Origin: Pocillopora verrucosa
Taxonomy: Eukaryota > Cnidaria > Anthozoa > Scleractinia > Pocilloporidae
Length of the DNA: 64,000 nt
Direction: 5' to 3'
Assembly (NCBI RefSeq): GCF_036669915.1
Contig: NC_089313.1
Coordinates: 11,724,011-11,788,010, forward strand
Shown here piece by piece: positions 49,727 through 62,637 of this stretch (positions are counted from its first letter, which is position 1; each line of letters begins with the position of its first letter). The notes under the pieces were generated by a model, which saw nothing but the letters and a program-made list of their open reading frames with translations, did no database searches and was not told the DNA's origin. The position numbers were made by a program, and so were the translations under genes.

Positions 49727-51383
49727 CCTTTACATAGAGAACCAGGAGGGTTCTTGCCCTAGAAATGTTCGGTTCCAGCTCTGCTCCGGCAACTTCTTTT
49801 TTAGATGCTGCTCCCTGTACATACAATGCCACTTGATCTCGCTAGCCTCGGCACAGGCATTATCGCTATAAATACCTGTACATTGCTTCAGACGTTCTTT
49901 CTCGTAGGTGTGCAGTGTAAATCGCTTCTGGTGCACCATTCTTTAGGCAGCTATAACTCAAGAAATTGTCTCGTGAAACTTACAATTTGAAGCGGAAGCG
50001 AAGGGCTTGGGTCAAAGTGGCCCGCAACACCATGCAAGTCATACTTTAAATGAACAGAGATCGAGACAAGGAAATATTCTTAACCTCAGAACCTACTAGT
50101 CGCTAGATATTACTTGATTTGAGAAAAAATGTCAATAAATCTGCAAAATAGGCAGTGAATTCATGGTTTGTAAGATTTTAAGTCAATTAATCTGACTAAA
50201 GGTTACTTTTGTTACAGACACTCGTCAGAAAAACCTTAATTCTACCGCTTCGAAATACGAAACTTTCACCGTACAAATATGCTGTGGAAATTGTACCACA
50301 TACAGTCTAAGTTCAAATTACTTCATACAAATCAAATGTTGTTAATATCACAATTGTATTCTTAAGACTGCCGCTGAACTGTCAGGTATTGAACGTGTAC
50401 ATATTTATTTTTATAGCTATGCCAAATATAGTTACAGTTTAGTACAATGTATAGAATATTTTATACTGCCAAATAGACTCTTGAAAGAAATTTTTGGTTC
50501 TGGTTTTGCTTTTAGTGTTGTTATTTTAGTCAAAGTTTCTTAAGAAGGTCGGAGAAATGAAGGGGTAGGGGAGGGGTAGAAAGGGAAAAAGACGTCCATG
50601 TAAAGAATTCCCCCCCCCCTCCCTTAAAAATGGTCAGTTGTCTGTCGGCAGAATAGTGGTCTTTTCTTGGTTAACAATTGGAGGAATGTTCCTACAAAAG
50701 TTTAAGCGTATTAGCTTCATCTGTACCGATAGGTTTTTTAAATAACTCCCAAAAATAAGAAACATCAGAGAAAGGATGACAATGTTTAAAGAACAGTGAT
50801 AAACCTAGTATTGTGACAAAACGTAAAACTCTGCAATTGATATTTTTAATTTGGATTTAATTTGAACTTTTGCTAGAAATGTTTGAGCGTGATGTAGGGG
50901 GAACGCGCGGGCGCGCGCGGGGGGGGGGGGGAGGGGGGGGCAACAACCTTAGTGCCTTCCCATGTTTTTCCACCAGCTAATGTTCACTTGCGTACCTCTT
51001 GTGTACCTCTTTGAACAACTGGAGAGGCGTGGACATATTGCATTTCTGAGCGTATATATGTATTATAATAATATTCGTGCCTTTATCCAGTCAAACAGCT
51101 GCCTCGTCTGTAACGCGTTTCGCCGACACTGGTGTGGATTGAAAAACAGCAGCACCATAGCTTGTCAAATCGAAATGCCAATGAAAAAGAGAAACTGAAT
51201 GTTTTATCAGGGAATCTTGGTTAACTTATAGATGACCAAAAGCTGATAACCTAGGGTTGTGTGCTTCTGTAATGACCAAAAAGTGCTGTTCAAGCTAGGT
51301 CTTTTAAGTTCAAGTTGATTTAAATTCGAGTTGATATTTCTAAATTATAACTCTGTTTGCTGCTCTCGAATGAACTTCCTTCA
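49727..51383. other. 3' UTR of protease C and downstream gap
   Basis: The 3' UTR of protease C holds an AATAAA candidate at 50134-50139. A GC/G-rich run sits at 50904-50941 (alternating GCGC followed by G14 and G8 tracts). No coding sequence is convincing; the ORF near 50962 looks like noise. Confidence 0.4.
50134..50139 (+). terminator. Candidate polyadenylation signal of protease C
   Basis: AATAAA about 410 bases after the stop codon; the nearest clear signal downstream. Confidence 0.4.
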
Positions 51384-51577
51384 GTTGAAAATCTGGTTAA
51401 AGCGAGGCATCCAACCTCGAAGACCGAAGAACTTGGAATCGATTATTTTGAACCCGCTTTTTGATGTGAGGAAACTAATTTGAATTACAAATAATTTTCA
51501 AAATTAGTATTCATATTTACGCTTAGTCTTGCACGTGGAAAGAACCCACAAACTACAAGAAATTTGAGTGTCTTTTT

Positions 51578-54500
51578 TAGCTTCTACGTGGAGTCAAGAA
51601 ACTCGTCATTTTGACCTTATTACCTTAGATATTGCCTGTTCTGTTCAGTTCGGCGAGTGTTTCTTATGGTGGATCAACGTGGTTCAGATACCAATGCATG
51701 TCGAGGATTCATGCTCTTCACTTCGTCACGACTTTTCTTCAGGTAAATAACCTATAGACAGATGAATTTGGATAACAATGCACGGTTCGTCTTTCTCGTT
51801 GTGGCCCTTGCAAAATTTACAGAGTAAAATGTTAGAATGAAGAGCGTAATGCGCATAGCACAGAGTTGGAAAAATCCTGAGCGACAGCCGCCATGACAGT
51901 TCTTTTTAAACCTGATTAGTAGAGGCGACGAGAGAAATTCCTACTTTTTTAGATTATTGTTAGTGTATCGAGCGGTTATTTAATTATTTCTCTTTTCATT
52001 CCTGTGCACATTTTCAACTAAATTTTATGATTATAGTGTGTTGACCTAAAATGTGTTTAAAACGCGCTTGTTCCTTCCCTTACTCTACAAACCCGACAGG
52101 TAATTGCGAAAACGTTATGACGTAGACTTCAGTTTCTGGTTACCAGAGGATCGGTTCCCATCTTTCACACCGAAGTCACTCTGGACGTAAACATTTGTTG
52201 CTTAGTTATGTTCGTATTCACAATGTATTTGTCTGTTTTTCTCCATAGGAAAGTATCAAGAGGAAAATGAGGACACCTCGAAATCAAGAAAGTCAAGGAA
52301 GGAACTGAAAGAAATATATGAAAACTTCCAAAAAGGTAAAATAATTGTTTTTTTTTTTCAAAAAAACAAATAAGTTATCTAGGCCTATTCATCTACGTTG
52401 AAAGATTTAACCTGGATTTAGCGAATGTTTCTAATTCGAAACTAACTTAGCAAATTATGAAAAAAAACTGTAACTCAGGAATTAGTCAATTTCTTTACGG
52501 TCTGATTTCTTGGATTTATCTCTGATTGAGGTGGCTTTTAATTTTTTTTTTTACCAATGTTCGTTCGACGAGTTAATTCCACCATTAATACTTTTTATCT
52601 GTTTCACTAGCGTCAAAGAAATACTTTGTCAGTATTTTGGATGTTTTGACTATCCATCTGACCTACATGTACCAAGTTACTTTAGCCACCCTTAAGCCTT
52701 TCAAAGTATCGTCAAGTTCTAAGATTAGAGGATAATTGTAAAAATGATATCGATCATCCAACTTTCCCCAGATCTTTTTAAAGATGTTACTCACTAGTAA
52801 AGTGTAGACATTTTACGAGGTATAAGTCTTTGGTCTGGCATGTTTCGCATCTACCCAAGGGCTCATCCAAGACCTTGAATTTACCGAATATTGCATTTAA
52901 ATTCCTGCTCGCATAAAAATGATTGTGTGAATCTGGCCTGGCTTCACACAAGGATTACCACTTTTTTAACTTCCAAAATGACGTAATACTTCTTAGGCTA
53001 CGATTAGAAGATTTCAATAGGCCATTTTACAGTTGTGTACTTGGTGGCCAAGCCTTTGATTTGGAGTGAGGCTGAAGGTGACCTTGTTGTGATAGAGACC
53101 GGTATCCAATTAGCATGATAACAAAGTAATTTGCATTTGAAGAGCAGCAAGGTTTGTATCATAACAAGGTCATCCTTAGCCTCATTCCTGTTCAAAGGCT
53201 TGGCAACCAATCACACAACTGTAAAATGGACTATTCTTTTTCGGGATGCTTTTGTTTAAAAAAGATTAAGTGAGCCTTTTTTTTGCAAGGAATTCTATTG
53301 CTTTTGCATAATATGCTAATACGATGGTCATAAGATGTTTAAGAAGGCGTTAATTTGATGATAAATTTCGGTCAACCTGAAACCTGAATATCTCGGCTCT
53401 TGAGGCCTAACATTTAGTACGCTTAAAATTTATATCTCTCATATAAAGTAAGAGAATTTTGTTTTAGATCTCCTAGAAGTTTAGAGCCTGATCATTTCTT
53501 ACACTTTTACTTCCTTGGAAAAAGCACTTGGAGCCTACCTATTTAATGTCTCATCCCTTGAGGCAGAGAAAAATTATCAGTATTCCCTTCCAATTATCAT
53601 ATTTTACTCTTTTTCTTCCAGAATTCTTTTTGAAATCTATGCTTAGTTTAATATTCGTATAGTTTCTTACATAAAATTTAAAGAGCCTTTTTCTTTTCAA
53701 TTTAAACGGTTAAACCTTTGGAGTTTGTCTTTTGGGGTTGAGTCATGAACAAAATAAAAGTGTACTCCAAAAGATATTTTCATGTCAAAGCTCTTCCTGC
53801 GTTTTTCACCAAATTATGTAGGACTTTTTCGACGTGATTTAACAAAGATCTTCGAGCCTAAGAATTAACACTGTCCTAAACAAATAATAATAGTATGCTC
53901 CAAAGTTGATTCTTTTCCTCAAACTGATTTTTGAGTTTATCATCAAATGATATAGATCTTCTTTTTTTTTGACATGATCTCAATAAAAATCTTAGACTTA
54001 ATATTAAAAACGTTTGAGTTCTTAGGGCTCTAAAAATTCCATGAATTTATGTTTGTTCCTTAATTTGCCTCTGAGGTTTATCAGCAAGTGATTTATAATT
54101 TCATTCTAACCAGATTTATTCAAAATAATTGGGCCTAGCTAGGCTACAACCAAATCGAACAGTACACCCAAAAGTTGGTATTTGTCCGCCAAATTGCTTT
54201 TAGAGTTTTTCATCAACCGATGCAGTACTTTTTTCTGGGTTGTGGCAACGCTCAAGTCTAAAATTAATCTAAAAATTAATTCGTCTATCTTCCAAAAAGG
54301 TAGTTAAAGGGGCCATATAGTTTATTCTTTGCACCCTAACATCAGTATGCATATTCTCCATAATGGTAATTTTACATTTCTTGAGGTGCTGATAAGGAGA
54401 ATTTGTTTAACAATCGAGAGGTTCTTTGGTGATCATTTCCTTTATTCTCATGACCTTAATGTTTGATTCAGGGGTGATATGTAAGGAGAAATTAGACACT

Positions 54501-56894
54501 AGTCATTCTCAAGGGTCAAAGGGTTATGCTGATGTAACGAGATTCCGTGCAAATGCAGGACAACTATGTGTCTCTATGAGCTTGTGCTCTTTGGCAAATT
54601 ACAGTATCAAAAGAATTGAAGTCTTAAAAAAAAGGTGTAAGGATAAACATGTCGCGTCGGAATTTCTCCTCAAAGAAACGAAACATTTCAGACTGTTTTG
54701 ATACTTTTTTTGAAGAGCAAAAGAGAAATTGGCGATTACTCTTCAATTCTTTTTGCACGAGATGCTGTTGAATTATTGTTGGGGGGAATTTTTAAAGGAA
54801 GCCTCGTTAAATTTTTTGCCGAGAAAGTTGCCAGGGGAAACTCTGTGCAAACTGGTCTAGATTTTCCCGCCAAAAGTCTTAGTATATATACTTCTAATGA
54901 TTTGTTACAAGCCATGAATATGGAAAAATGAATTATATCAACCAACAAGGTAGTTGAATTTCAATGCTAACAAAAATTAATATCAAAGATTACTATAATG
55001 CTAGAGAAATTAATTTGCTAAATTACATTGAAAGCTGCACTGGTGAAGTCCAAGATGATGCCATCATTGAAGGATATCAGTATTGCATGTCCATGAATAG
55101 TGCTTTTGATCCACTGCTTTCAGAGACCTATACAGCCATTCATTTTGAAATCAGGATTTGTTTACTGATATAGTGATCACGACAAAGGAAAAATTTAAAA
55201 TATTTCATCCTCATGCTAGATATGCATATGGTAATCAAAAGTCATACTCTGAATACTTGTGCGTTATCAAATCTACGTATACCAACCATAAAAATATAAG
55301 TACATCATTTCCAAGGAATGCTGGCAAGTGATGAGGCTTATGAGCTCAAATGAACTTGTGAGGCTGAGGTAGCAAATTTTTTTCTTGAACAATGCGGTAC
55401 TCTGGCGCTGTATGAATTGATGTTACCCACTTATGAAACCTACAACATATTAAAAAGTCAATACTTAAGCTTAAATTGTTAATTAAGGAAATAAGTTTTA
55501 TCGTGACATGGCCATTGGTAGATATCATTCTAACATGTGCTGGTTTATCTTATAATGTTCATATTTCTGAAGCAGAGTGATAGGCATTTCATAAGCTTTT
55601 AATTGATGGAATTTTATCGCCGGTGTGACTCATAACATATAACTAGTAAACTGGAAACTTTGATTCCCAACGACTACTGTTAAAATGTTTTAGAAGTCCA
55701 AGTGAAAGCCACTTCACTGAGTTCTCGAGGTTAAAAAAATGTGAAGGAGTTTTCTCAAAAATTTATGTGTTCTTCCCTAATTTTGTTCGAAGATTATCAT
55801 AAACTCCAATAAAACTTTTCCAACGTGAATCAGTGAAACTTTTCTGACGTGAATCAAGAAAATCTTGGAGTCTTGTCAGTGATTGATATCGGTTGAAGTG
55901 GCTGGCTTTAAGATATTTTATCGTGAAAAAGCACCATCACAAAATATTTGGAAGGAACAGATTAAAAGTTGAAAACAAATTTTTAATCCGATTTGCTTTG
56001 TTGGTTGTACTTATTTACCAAAGTAAAAAAACTGTTAAAAATTTCAAATCTCCAATCTCTGTAAACAAATATCGAATTTCTTATCTTAACAATGGTAGGA
56101 CACAAGGGAAATCTATAGTTTTAAGTTGAGTAATTGAAAAATGTTCACTAGGAACTAATTTATGAAAGATATAGATAACTTGATTTCATAACTTTAACCA
56201 AAGCTTTATTAGAGAAACATTTCAAAAATACATTTTTTCAAAGAAATAATTTTCCGCTTTTCATCTTATTTTTTGTTTTTTAAATCTTCACCGAATCTCA
56301 GTAATTTTCACGCACCAGGAGTTACATTTTAATGCTTTTATTTCTGTTCATGTTCATGGTTTTGTTACCATTTTCGTTTTCACGTTCAAAATTAAAGAAA
56401 TGAATAGTATTTCGTAGTAGTAAGGATTTTCCAAATGATTTATGATATGGTTTAAGCAAGCAGAAACTAAATTTATGGAGTTGTTTTGCAAGAGAATTCC
56501 TTCGTGATCTCACTGAGTAGAATTGCTGGCAAGCATATGCATATATTTGCTGCTTGTCGTTTTATGACTAAAATTAAAATCTTCGGCTCCACATGATATG
56601 GTTTAAAGCCTGAAAACAAGCAGCCTAAAATTACTTCAAAGCAACAGCTACAATAAAATTCCTCAAATTTATTTGAATATTCAGCAGTGATCGTTTTGAA
56701 TTTATCGTTGAATCCAGGTTACGTTCACCTTCATTTGTATGCTCTCACACATTACTTAAAGATTTAAATACTGCATTTTACTCGTAGAACATAACAAAAT
56801 AGCTGTTTCTGCGACAATTATCGCTTGAGAAAGCAAAGTTTAAATTCTAGAGCATTTATTAATTTATGATTTCTTTTCTTTTTGCAGACTGACT
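51578..56894 (+). CDS. Possible 3' end of an unidentified spliced gene
   Basis: Two exon-like blocks share one frame across GT/AG borders: about 51578-51745 (ends CTTCAG|GTAAAT) and 52254-52337 (TCCATAG| to AAAAAG|GTAAAA). The second reads KYQEENEDTSKSRKSRKELK and continues EIYENFQK. The next good acceptor (TTTTTGCAG at about 56887) would add one Asp codon and a stop. The phases agree, and the second block is a highly charged, plausible coding exon. The first block is Cys/Trp-rich and less convincing. I see no upstream start, domain or homologue. It could be the tail of a receptor-like or coiled-coil protein, or chance. Confidence 0.25.
53013..53239. mobile_element. Foldback MITE, ~227 bp with ~85-bp arms
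   Basis: The left arm starts AATAGGCCATTTTACAGTTG and contains CCAAGCCTTTGATTTGGAGT, GAGGCTGAAGGTGACCTTGT. The right arm is its reverse complement with a few mismatches, ending CAACTGTAAAATGGACTATT. The arms span most of the element, leaving a loop of about 55 bases. No ORF is credible. Confidence 0.9.
53330..54290 (+). repeat. Degenerate tandem repeat, ~150-200 bp units
   Basis: Several successive stretches share the order: CTCCAAA followed by a TTTT-rich run, TTATCATCAAATGATATAG or TTTCATCAACCGATGCAG or TTTATCAGCAAGTGATTTA, then GACATGATCTC or GACGTGATTTA, then AAATCTTAGACTTA or AGATCTTCGAGCCT. Copies are strongly diverged. A partial unit recurs at about 55755-55880. Boundaries are approximate. 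Confidence 0.5.
54328..54526 (-). repeat. ~200-bp TTAACCC-ended element (family 1), reverse
   Basis: TTTGCACCCTAACATCAGTA, TGCATATTCTCCATAATGG, GAGGTGCTGATAAGGAGAAT, AATGTTTGATTCAGGGGTGA and CTCAAGGGTCAAAGGGTTA. One of the best-preserved copies. Confidence 0.85.
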
Positions 56895-57771
56895 GGTGAA
56901 TATTCTTGATGCTCTCGGCACGAATCAACAAGAAAGAGTGTGATCCAAGTGAGGACAAATTTATACAGAGATACCGAACAGATATAGCGCATTTCTTTCA
57001 AGAATATTTCCAGTCGGAGCTAAGATTCAAACGCCGAAATCGATGACTAAAATGTTGTTAATTCGTGAATTTTGTGAGTTCAATTCTTGCTAAGGGCTGT
57101 TTGAGGTAAAAAATTTTCCCACCGAAAAACTTAAAAAAAAAAAATACGGGCGCTTTTAATACGCATACGCCATTTTTTAAAAAATGCTTGATCTGTAACA
57201 TCTGTTCGAATGTGGCGAATTTTCCCGCCAAAAGACTTACGGCGCCCAAAATACGCATGCGCCAATTTTTTTTTTTTCCAAAATAGTGATATTTCAGTTT
57301 ACGTTGCCAATAAAATGAACTTTTTCACTTGTTGTCTTGTATCATCACCTACTTTTAGTCAAAGGTACAGTCTTTCTATATATATACTCGGTAAACCACA
57401 AACGTTTCAAGTTCAACAGAGTATTTATTCTTTTAAATTATCTTCAATCACAAGGTAAATTATTAAAATGGTATTGAAACTTTTATTTCGTATATATACT
57501 AAGACTTTTGGCGGGAAAATCTGGACCATTTTGCACAGAGTTTCCCCTGGCAACTTTCTCGGCAAAAAATTTAACGAGGCTTCCTTTAAAAATTTCCGCC
57601 AAACAATAATTCAACAGCATCTCGTGAAAAAAGAATTGAAGAGTAATCGCCAATTTCTCTTTGCTCTTCAAAAAAAGTATCGAAACAGTCTGAAATGTTC
57701 CGTTTCTTTGAAAGGAAATTCCGACTCGACATGTTTATCTTTACACCTTTTTTTAGACTTCAATTCTTTGC
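54608..57771. mobile_element. ~3.2 kb segment bounded by ~285-bp inverted repeats
   Basis: The left arm (54608-54893) starts AAAGAATTGAAGTCTTAAAA and ends AAAGTCTTAGTATATATAC. The right arm (57488-57771) is its reverse complement with scattered mismatches. Shared blocks include GTTGCCAGGGGAAACTCTGT, AAATTTTTTGCCGAGAAAGT and AGAAATTGGCGATTACTCTT. The 2.6 kb between them has only short unrecognised ORFs. The arms could be terminal inverted repeats of a non-autonomous DNA transposon, or two insertions of one shorter element in opposite orientation. No target-site duplication is obvious at the outer ends. Confidence 0.7.
57105..57280 (+). repeat. Duplicated ~70-bp unit with TTTTCCCGCC motif
   Basis: AAATTTTCCCACCGAAAAAC...ACGGGCGCTTTTAATACGCA and GAATTTTCCCGCCAAAAGAC...ACGGCGCCCAAAATACGCA are two diverged units. 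The TTTTCCCGCCAAAAG core also occurs in both arms of the inverted repeat at 54608-57771. Confidence 0.65.
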
Positions 57772-58069
57772 ACAAGATGATTTATGGAAGTTGCTAACGA
57801 AAAAGCATCATGGCAAACTACAGAGCTTCTAATCAGAAATATTAATTTATCTTTAAAATTGTGATCAATTTTTATTATTAAAAGTTTTGCATTTTTAAAT
57901 CCAATCAATCTTTTCTTTGTAAGCCTCTGGCTTGCCATGATGTCTTTTTCGGAGTAAAATATCTTTAAAGCGGCCTGTTTAAATGTAACACAGGAAACAT
58001 ATGCAAAAGCGCCGATTAAGACATTGAGCAAGAATATGTATTTTGACTCAATTTAGATGAAAATAAGTA

Positions 58070-58420
58070 GGAGCATAGTATTTGAATTTGATTTTAGCCA
58101 CAAGAGCTAGGACATATCACAATTAGGCTCCAGAGTTCTTAAAGTAGCTTTGCTCAGATTTTGAAAAATAAAAGAGAATCAATTAAGCCCACTGATTGAG
58201 ACCTGTTATAATTAGAGTCCTAATTTCTATTAGATTCACGAAAAATTTGAAAAGAAGTTGGAGCGAACTTTTTCAATTTGATTTTAGCCTTCAATGGCCG
58301 AGGCAGGTAACAATTAGCTCTAAGTTTCTTAAACTAATTCGTGAAGCAATTTGAAAGATAACATAGTATAAATTGTTGGAGTAAATTCTTTGAATTCGAC
58401 TTTAGGGTCCAAGTTATCAA
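58070..58420 (+). repeat. Degenerate tandem repeat, ~110-130 bp units
   Basis: Three successive units start GAATTTGATTTTAGCCACAA, CAATTTGATTTTAGCCTTCA and GAATTCGACTTTAGGGTCCA. Each of the first two continues with a CACAATTAGGCTC or AACAATTAGCTC stretch and a TTCTTAAA block. Confidence 0.6.
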
Positions 58421-61400
58421 CAAGAATTCTTGCAGCGACTCGTTTTAAGAGATTTAGTCGTCAAACGCGTTCAATTTCTGTTTTATCATAAACCAAATTT
58501 GAAGATCAAAATTTTAAAATTTCATTTGTCATGTCTTTCCTTTCTTTATTCCTGTGTTACACCGAGTGACTGCCCAAAAGATCTTTTTTTCACTTAACAT
58601 AAGGAGTAAATAAACTACAAGATCTATATATTTTAAAACCAAATGCCTGGTCTAAAGGATAACAAGTGATTTATAAGCTTTATTGGACTATCGAGAATAT
58701 TTGTTTTAAAAAGGAAAGAAACACAACTTATATAAACCAGCAAAATGACGAGGGAATCAAGAAAACTTATAAGGTTCACGCTAAGGTTTCGTAAAAACAA
58801 CGTGCTTTCTGTACAAATACGCATATAAATACGCATATATTTTTTTATCATTCCTTAAATGTCCATGAAACTCATCATCAATATGCGGAAGCGTTCAACA
58901 AGCAAACACGACAACTGTTCTGATTTGGTAAACTTTCAATTTCTCTTATTTTATTTAATTTGCATTTCCGATTCAAACGTTCGCCCGAAATTTTCAATTT
59001 TTTACTGACGACATTTAAAACCGTGACGAGCCAATAAGAATGTAATTTTCTTGTTCTTGTGAGAAATTCTGATCTTTCAAAACAACGAATCTTCGCCAAT
59101 GGACCTTTTTATTGTTGAGTCATACCGTATCATGAATCAAGTTCGAGTCAACTTAAGTTTTTCATCTCTTTGTAAAATAGCAAGTTGTTTATCTTTTATT
59201 TCAGTTGAAACGGTTTATTTCGTCTGTTTCGATTTCAACACAGACAAGAATTCCCGAATTCTAAATTGTTGCCGGCTAAGCGCTCCCAGCCCTCTTAACG
59301 TGTTACAAAATTGTCGCGAAGTTTACAAAGGCTGTTATTATCCGATAAGACATATTAAAACCCCGGTGATAACCACAACTGATGCTTTAGCGACGAAAAA
59401 ATTGAACTCGTCAATTTCAATTTCTTGTTCATGCATACGACGTAGCGTATAACATGTATATGTATTCCACATATTATGTGACATTTTCTCGACAACTTTG
59501 TGGTGCTTAGAAAATTTTGATCAGGATGCAAGAGAAACAGGAAAAGTTGGGCATGCGCAATAATTGTGGTGAAACAAACGCTTTACAAAGGAATGATTTC
59601 GAATGAAATGATGAATGAAATAGCTTATGGCGCTTTTCCGCTATATATGGATTCTTGTAGATGCAAGATTGTGGTCGAGTGCGAGAAATCAGGGCTAACA
59701 TTCTCTTTTATACTCTGAGTCAGTTTACACGGTTTGTCGTTGAAATTGGACTTCTGCCTCAGCTGCGTGTAATTAAAAGGAATGGGAATCTTTGGGAAAA
59801 AACCTCGATACCTTGGAATGTTTACTCCTTTGAACGCAACTCAAATTAAATCAAATCTGCGATAATCGTATTTAGGTGAGAACTGGGAGTTCTTGTATCC
59901 ATGGTACATCATTTTGAAACAAAAAAAAAAAAAAAAGAAAGCAGAGAGAGCCAGTGCGAAGAAAGGGAAAAATTTAAATTGACTCGAACTTGACTCGCGA
60001 CTCGAACTTGACTCTTAATACGGTATAAATACTGTTTACTGTTCAAAAGAGTGGCTCGTATCCTATCTTTTTTTTCACGATCTGCGAAACAATTCCCAAT
60101 CTTTATTTTTTCCTATTAGACCCTTCCTTGAATTATGAGAATCTATATTTCTTCGTCATGGAAATTAATCATTTTAGACTGGTTTATATAGCGGTTTATT
60201 TCAACTTAACTAGTTTGTCCAGAGAGCTTGTGACCAGGCATTAGAGTTTTAAAATATAAATTACTTCCAAACGGAAACAGTTAATGGCACAAAGTAACAA
60301 AGTAACGGATATAAGATGGCACTGTGCTAGGGTCTTACTTCGTGTATGAAAAAAATACTTCCTTTTTTTGTAATAAAGTTTCTAGATTTCCATTTTGATA
60401 TAGCTCATACTGAGAATGAGCTTTCGATTGAATAAATGTCTCTAACCGGCGTTTTCTCTAGGTATCATTCGGTTGTCAATCATCAAGTACGATCGTCTAG
60501 ATGAGAATAGTCCCGAAAAAGTTTGTTGTCGAAACTAGACACTGGCCTGAGCAGAAGTCATCAGAGTCGACTGAACAATTTTTTGCAAGTCGAACGTTAC
60601 AAATTTGGTTTGTAAAAGTGATTGGTCAGTTTTGCAGTGAAGTGGCTGCCAGACTCAAAGGGCGTTCGTCCGTTGATTTGTCAGTTTTAATCAGTCGGTG
60701 GGGTTAGTTTGTTCTATTTGGTCCGTTGCTGATCAAGCTGGGTTTTTTTTTTTAGGTCGTTTGTAACGTGCTAATGTTTGGTGCCCTCTGTTGTGAGTCT
60801 TCACTAAGTTAGTAAACCAGTTTTTTAAAAGTCAGTCTTTGATGATAGTGTAAATCGATGGTGTTCAGCAACGTGATTTTTGACGCAAATAAGTTACGAA
60901 AAATCAAACTAAACTCATCAAAAGATTTCAGTTTTGAATTCCATTTGGTCTTTGTCCTGCCGAAGTATTTTTTGGAGTGCCACCTTACATCACCTTTGTG
61001 CGACATCAACTAGGATATAGCTGTGATACTAATTGTTAAACAAACCCCCAAAAATGAGCGATAAGAGCTTCGAAATTAATAATTTGAGTAACAGCATTCC
61101 GTAGCTAGAATTATACCAGTTTCCACTTGTTTCGGTCTTAAATTTGATGCAACCAGACAATACGAGATAAATTACACCAAATTATAACTGATACTGAGCT
61201 TAAATAAATCAATAAATGATTGCTCAGGGTCTGTATAACAATCCGTAACACAAAAAACTATTCCAAAAATGGTGGCTAATTAAGAACTATTCACTTACCA
61301 TGCAATCAGTTTTATCCATTTCAAGACAATTGGTGAAAAGACAAAGACTTCGCACAATAATTAGCCTTATAAAGGGCCATCATTTTGGCCAGTATTACTA

Positions 61401-62637
61401 AATAATTGAAAGTTCTTATCTTTGCAGTATCCACTAAAAAATGTATTTGATGCCAGTGTCTACTTTTGACCAAAATCTTTGTTCCTCCACCCATCTGACA
61501 TGCAACATTGCCGTTTTCCTGCAAGTAGAAAATGCGAATATGATCAGGAAAGCTTACTTTCCATGAGGACGAAAAATAAAAATAAAAAATTACGAATAGT
61601 AGTTTTACTCTCTGACATAAATGATATATATGTATAAATGGAAAGCATCAAAACTTTTTAATAGAAGAGTAATCACACCTCCACACGGCTGCATTGGAAT
61701 ACAAAATGAAATTTCAAACAAATTAAGAAAGCAAAACATTTGTATTTTAGCGTTTCACTGAAAATGTTTTACAATTATTGCACAACTTTGCTTTTCCCGA
61801 AGGCAACACCCTAATTCCCTCGAATTTCGAGTCGAAGAGCCGCTCAGACCGAGCAACTAATTCATACTACGTGGATGAACTGAGATAATACGACTCGTTT
61901 GGATCTCTGAAGGAACTTAAGGCGTTATTTTCCAAAGGCAACACTTACCTGCTGTTTTAGTGCCATAAGAATGCTTTCTTTGCTCTCCAGTGTCCTCTTC
62001 CTTCCAGAACGCAATGTTATGTTTAGCACAACCGGGACAACATGTCTTCACTCTCCGATGAACCGTGTGGTTTGCTGGAAATTCTACAAGTTCTGATGAA
62101 TATGGATTAACAACTGCAGCCAATAATCAGCTGCTACGTCACGGATTTGGCACGGGATGTGTTTGCACGCTCAGCCACGTAATCAAAAATCAAGCTGAAT
62201 GAAAAGCATTGTGAGTGACGGATTGGCATGTGGGAAGACGAGGGAACAATTCATAGCTACTAAATTTTAGAAACTACCATCTAACTAGAAAATTGCTCCG
62301 ACACTCGAAAATAGCTAATTTGAAACGCTGATATCATTAAAAGTTGTAGATATCTGTAAGAAATAAAGATATTTTTTCAGGCCTCATTTTGAATTGGGTC
62401 GATAATTAAGAATTGTTAATTGTTCTCTTACGAGGGGAGCGTAACAAAAAGAACGCAAAGATGATGATGACGCATCAAGTGAGCAAGTGACCAGCCGGAA
62501 AGTGCATCGAGCTATAATAATCCAAAGAGTTAAGACTGATAATAGGTTAATAAAATAAATTTGAAAGGTTGTGGAGGAAGATTTTAATTCGTGTTGCTTC
62601 GAGCGTGGGACAAAGAAAAAACAAAACAAAACAAAAC
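58421..62637. other. Gene-poor AT-rich stretch
   Basis: I see no convincing exon chain. Several 60-117 codon ORFs (for example 59099-59452) have noise-like composition and no recognisable motif. A poly-A-like run at about 59921-59938 suggests a retroposon tail or simple repeat. Confidence 0.4.

Noticed and set aside
54964..55173. 69-codon ORF between the long inverted repeats
   Set aside because: No transposase-like motif; not enough to call it the element's protein.
59099..59452. 117-codon + strand ORF
   Set aside because: Noise-like composition, no motif, no supporting exon or repeat-derived domain.
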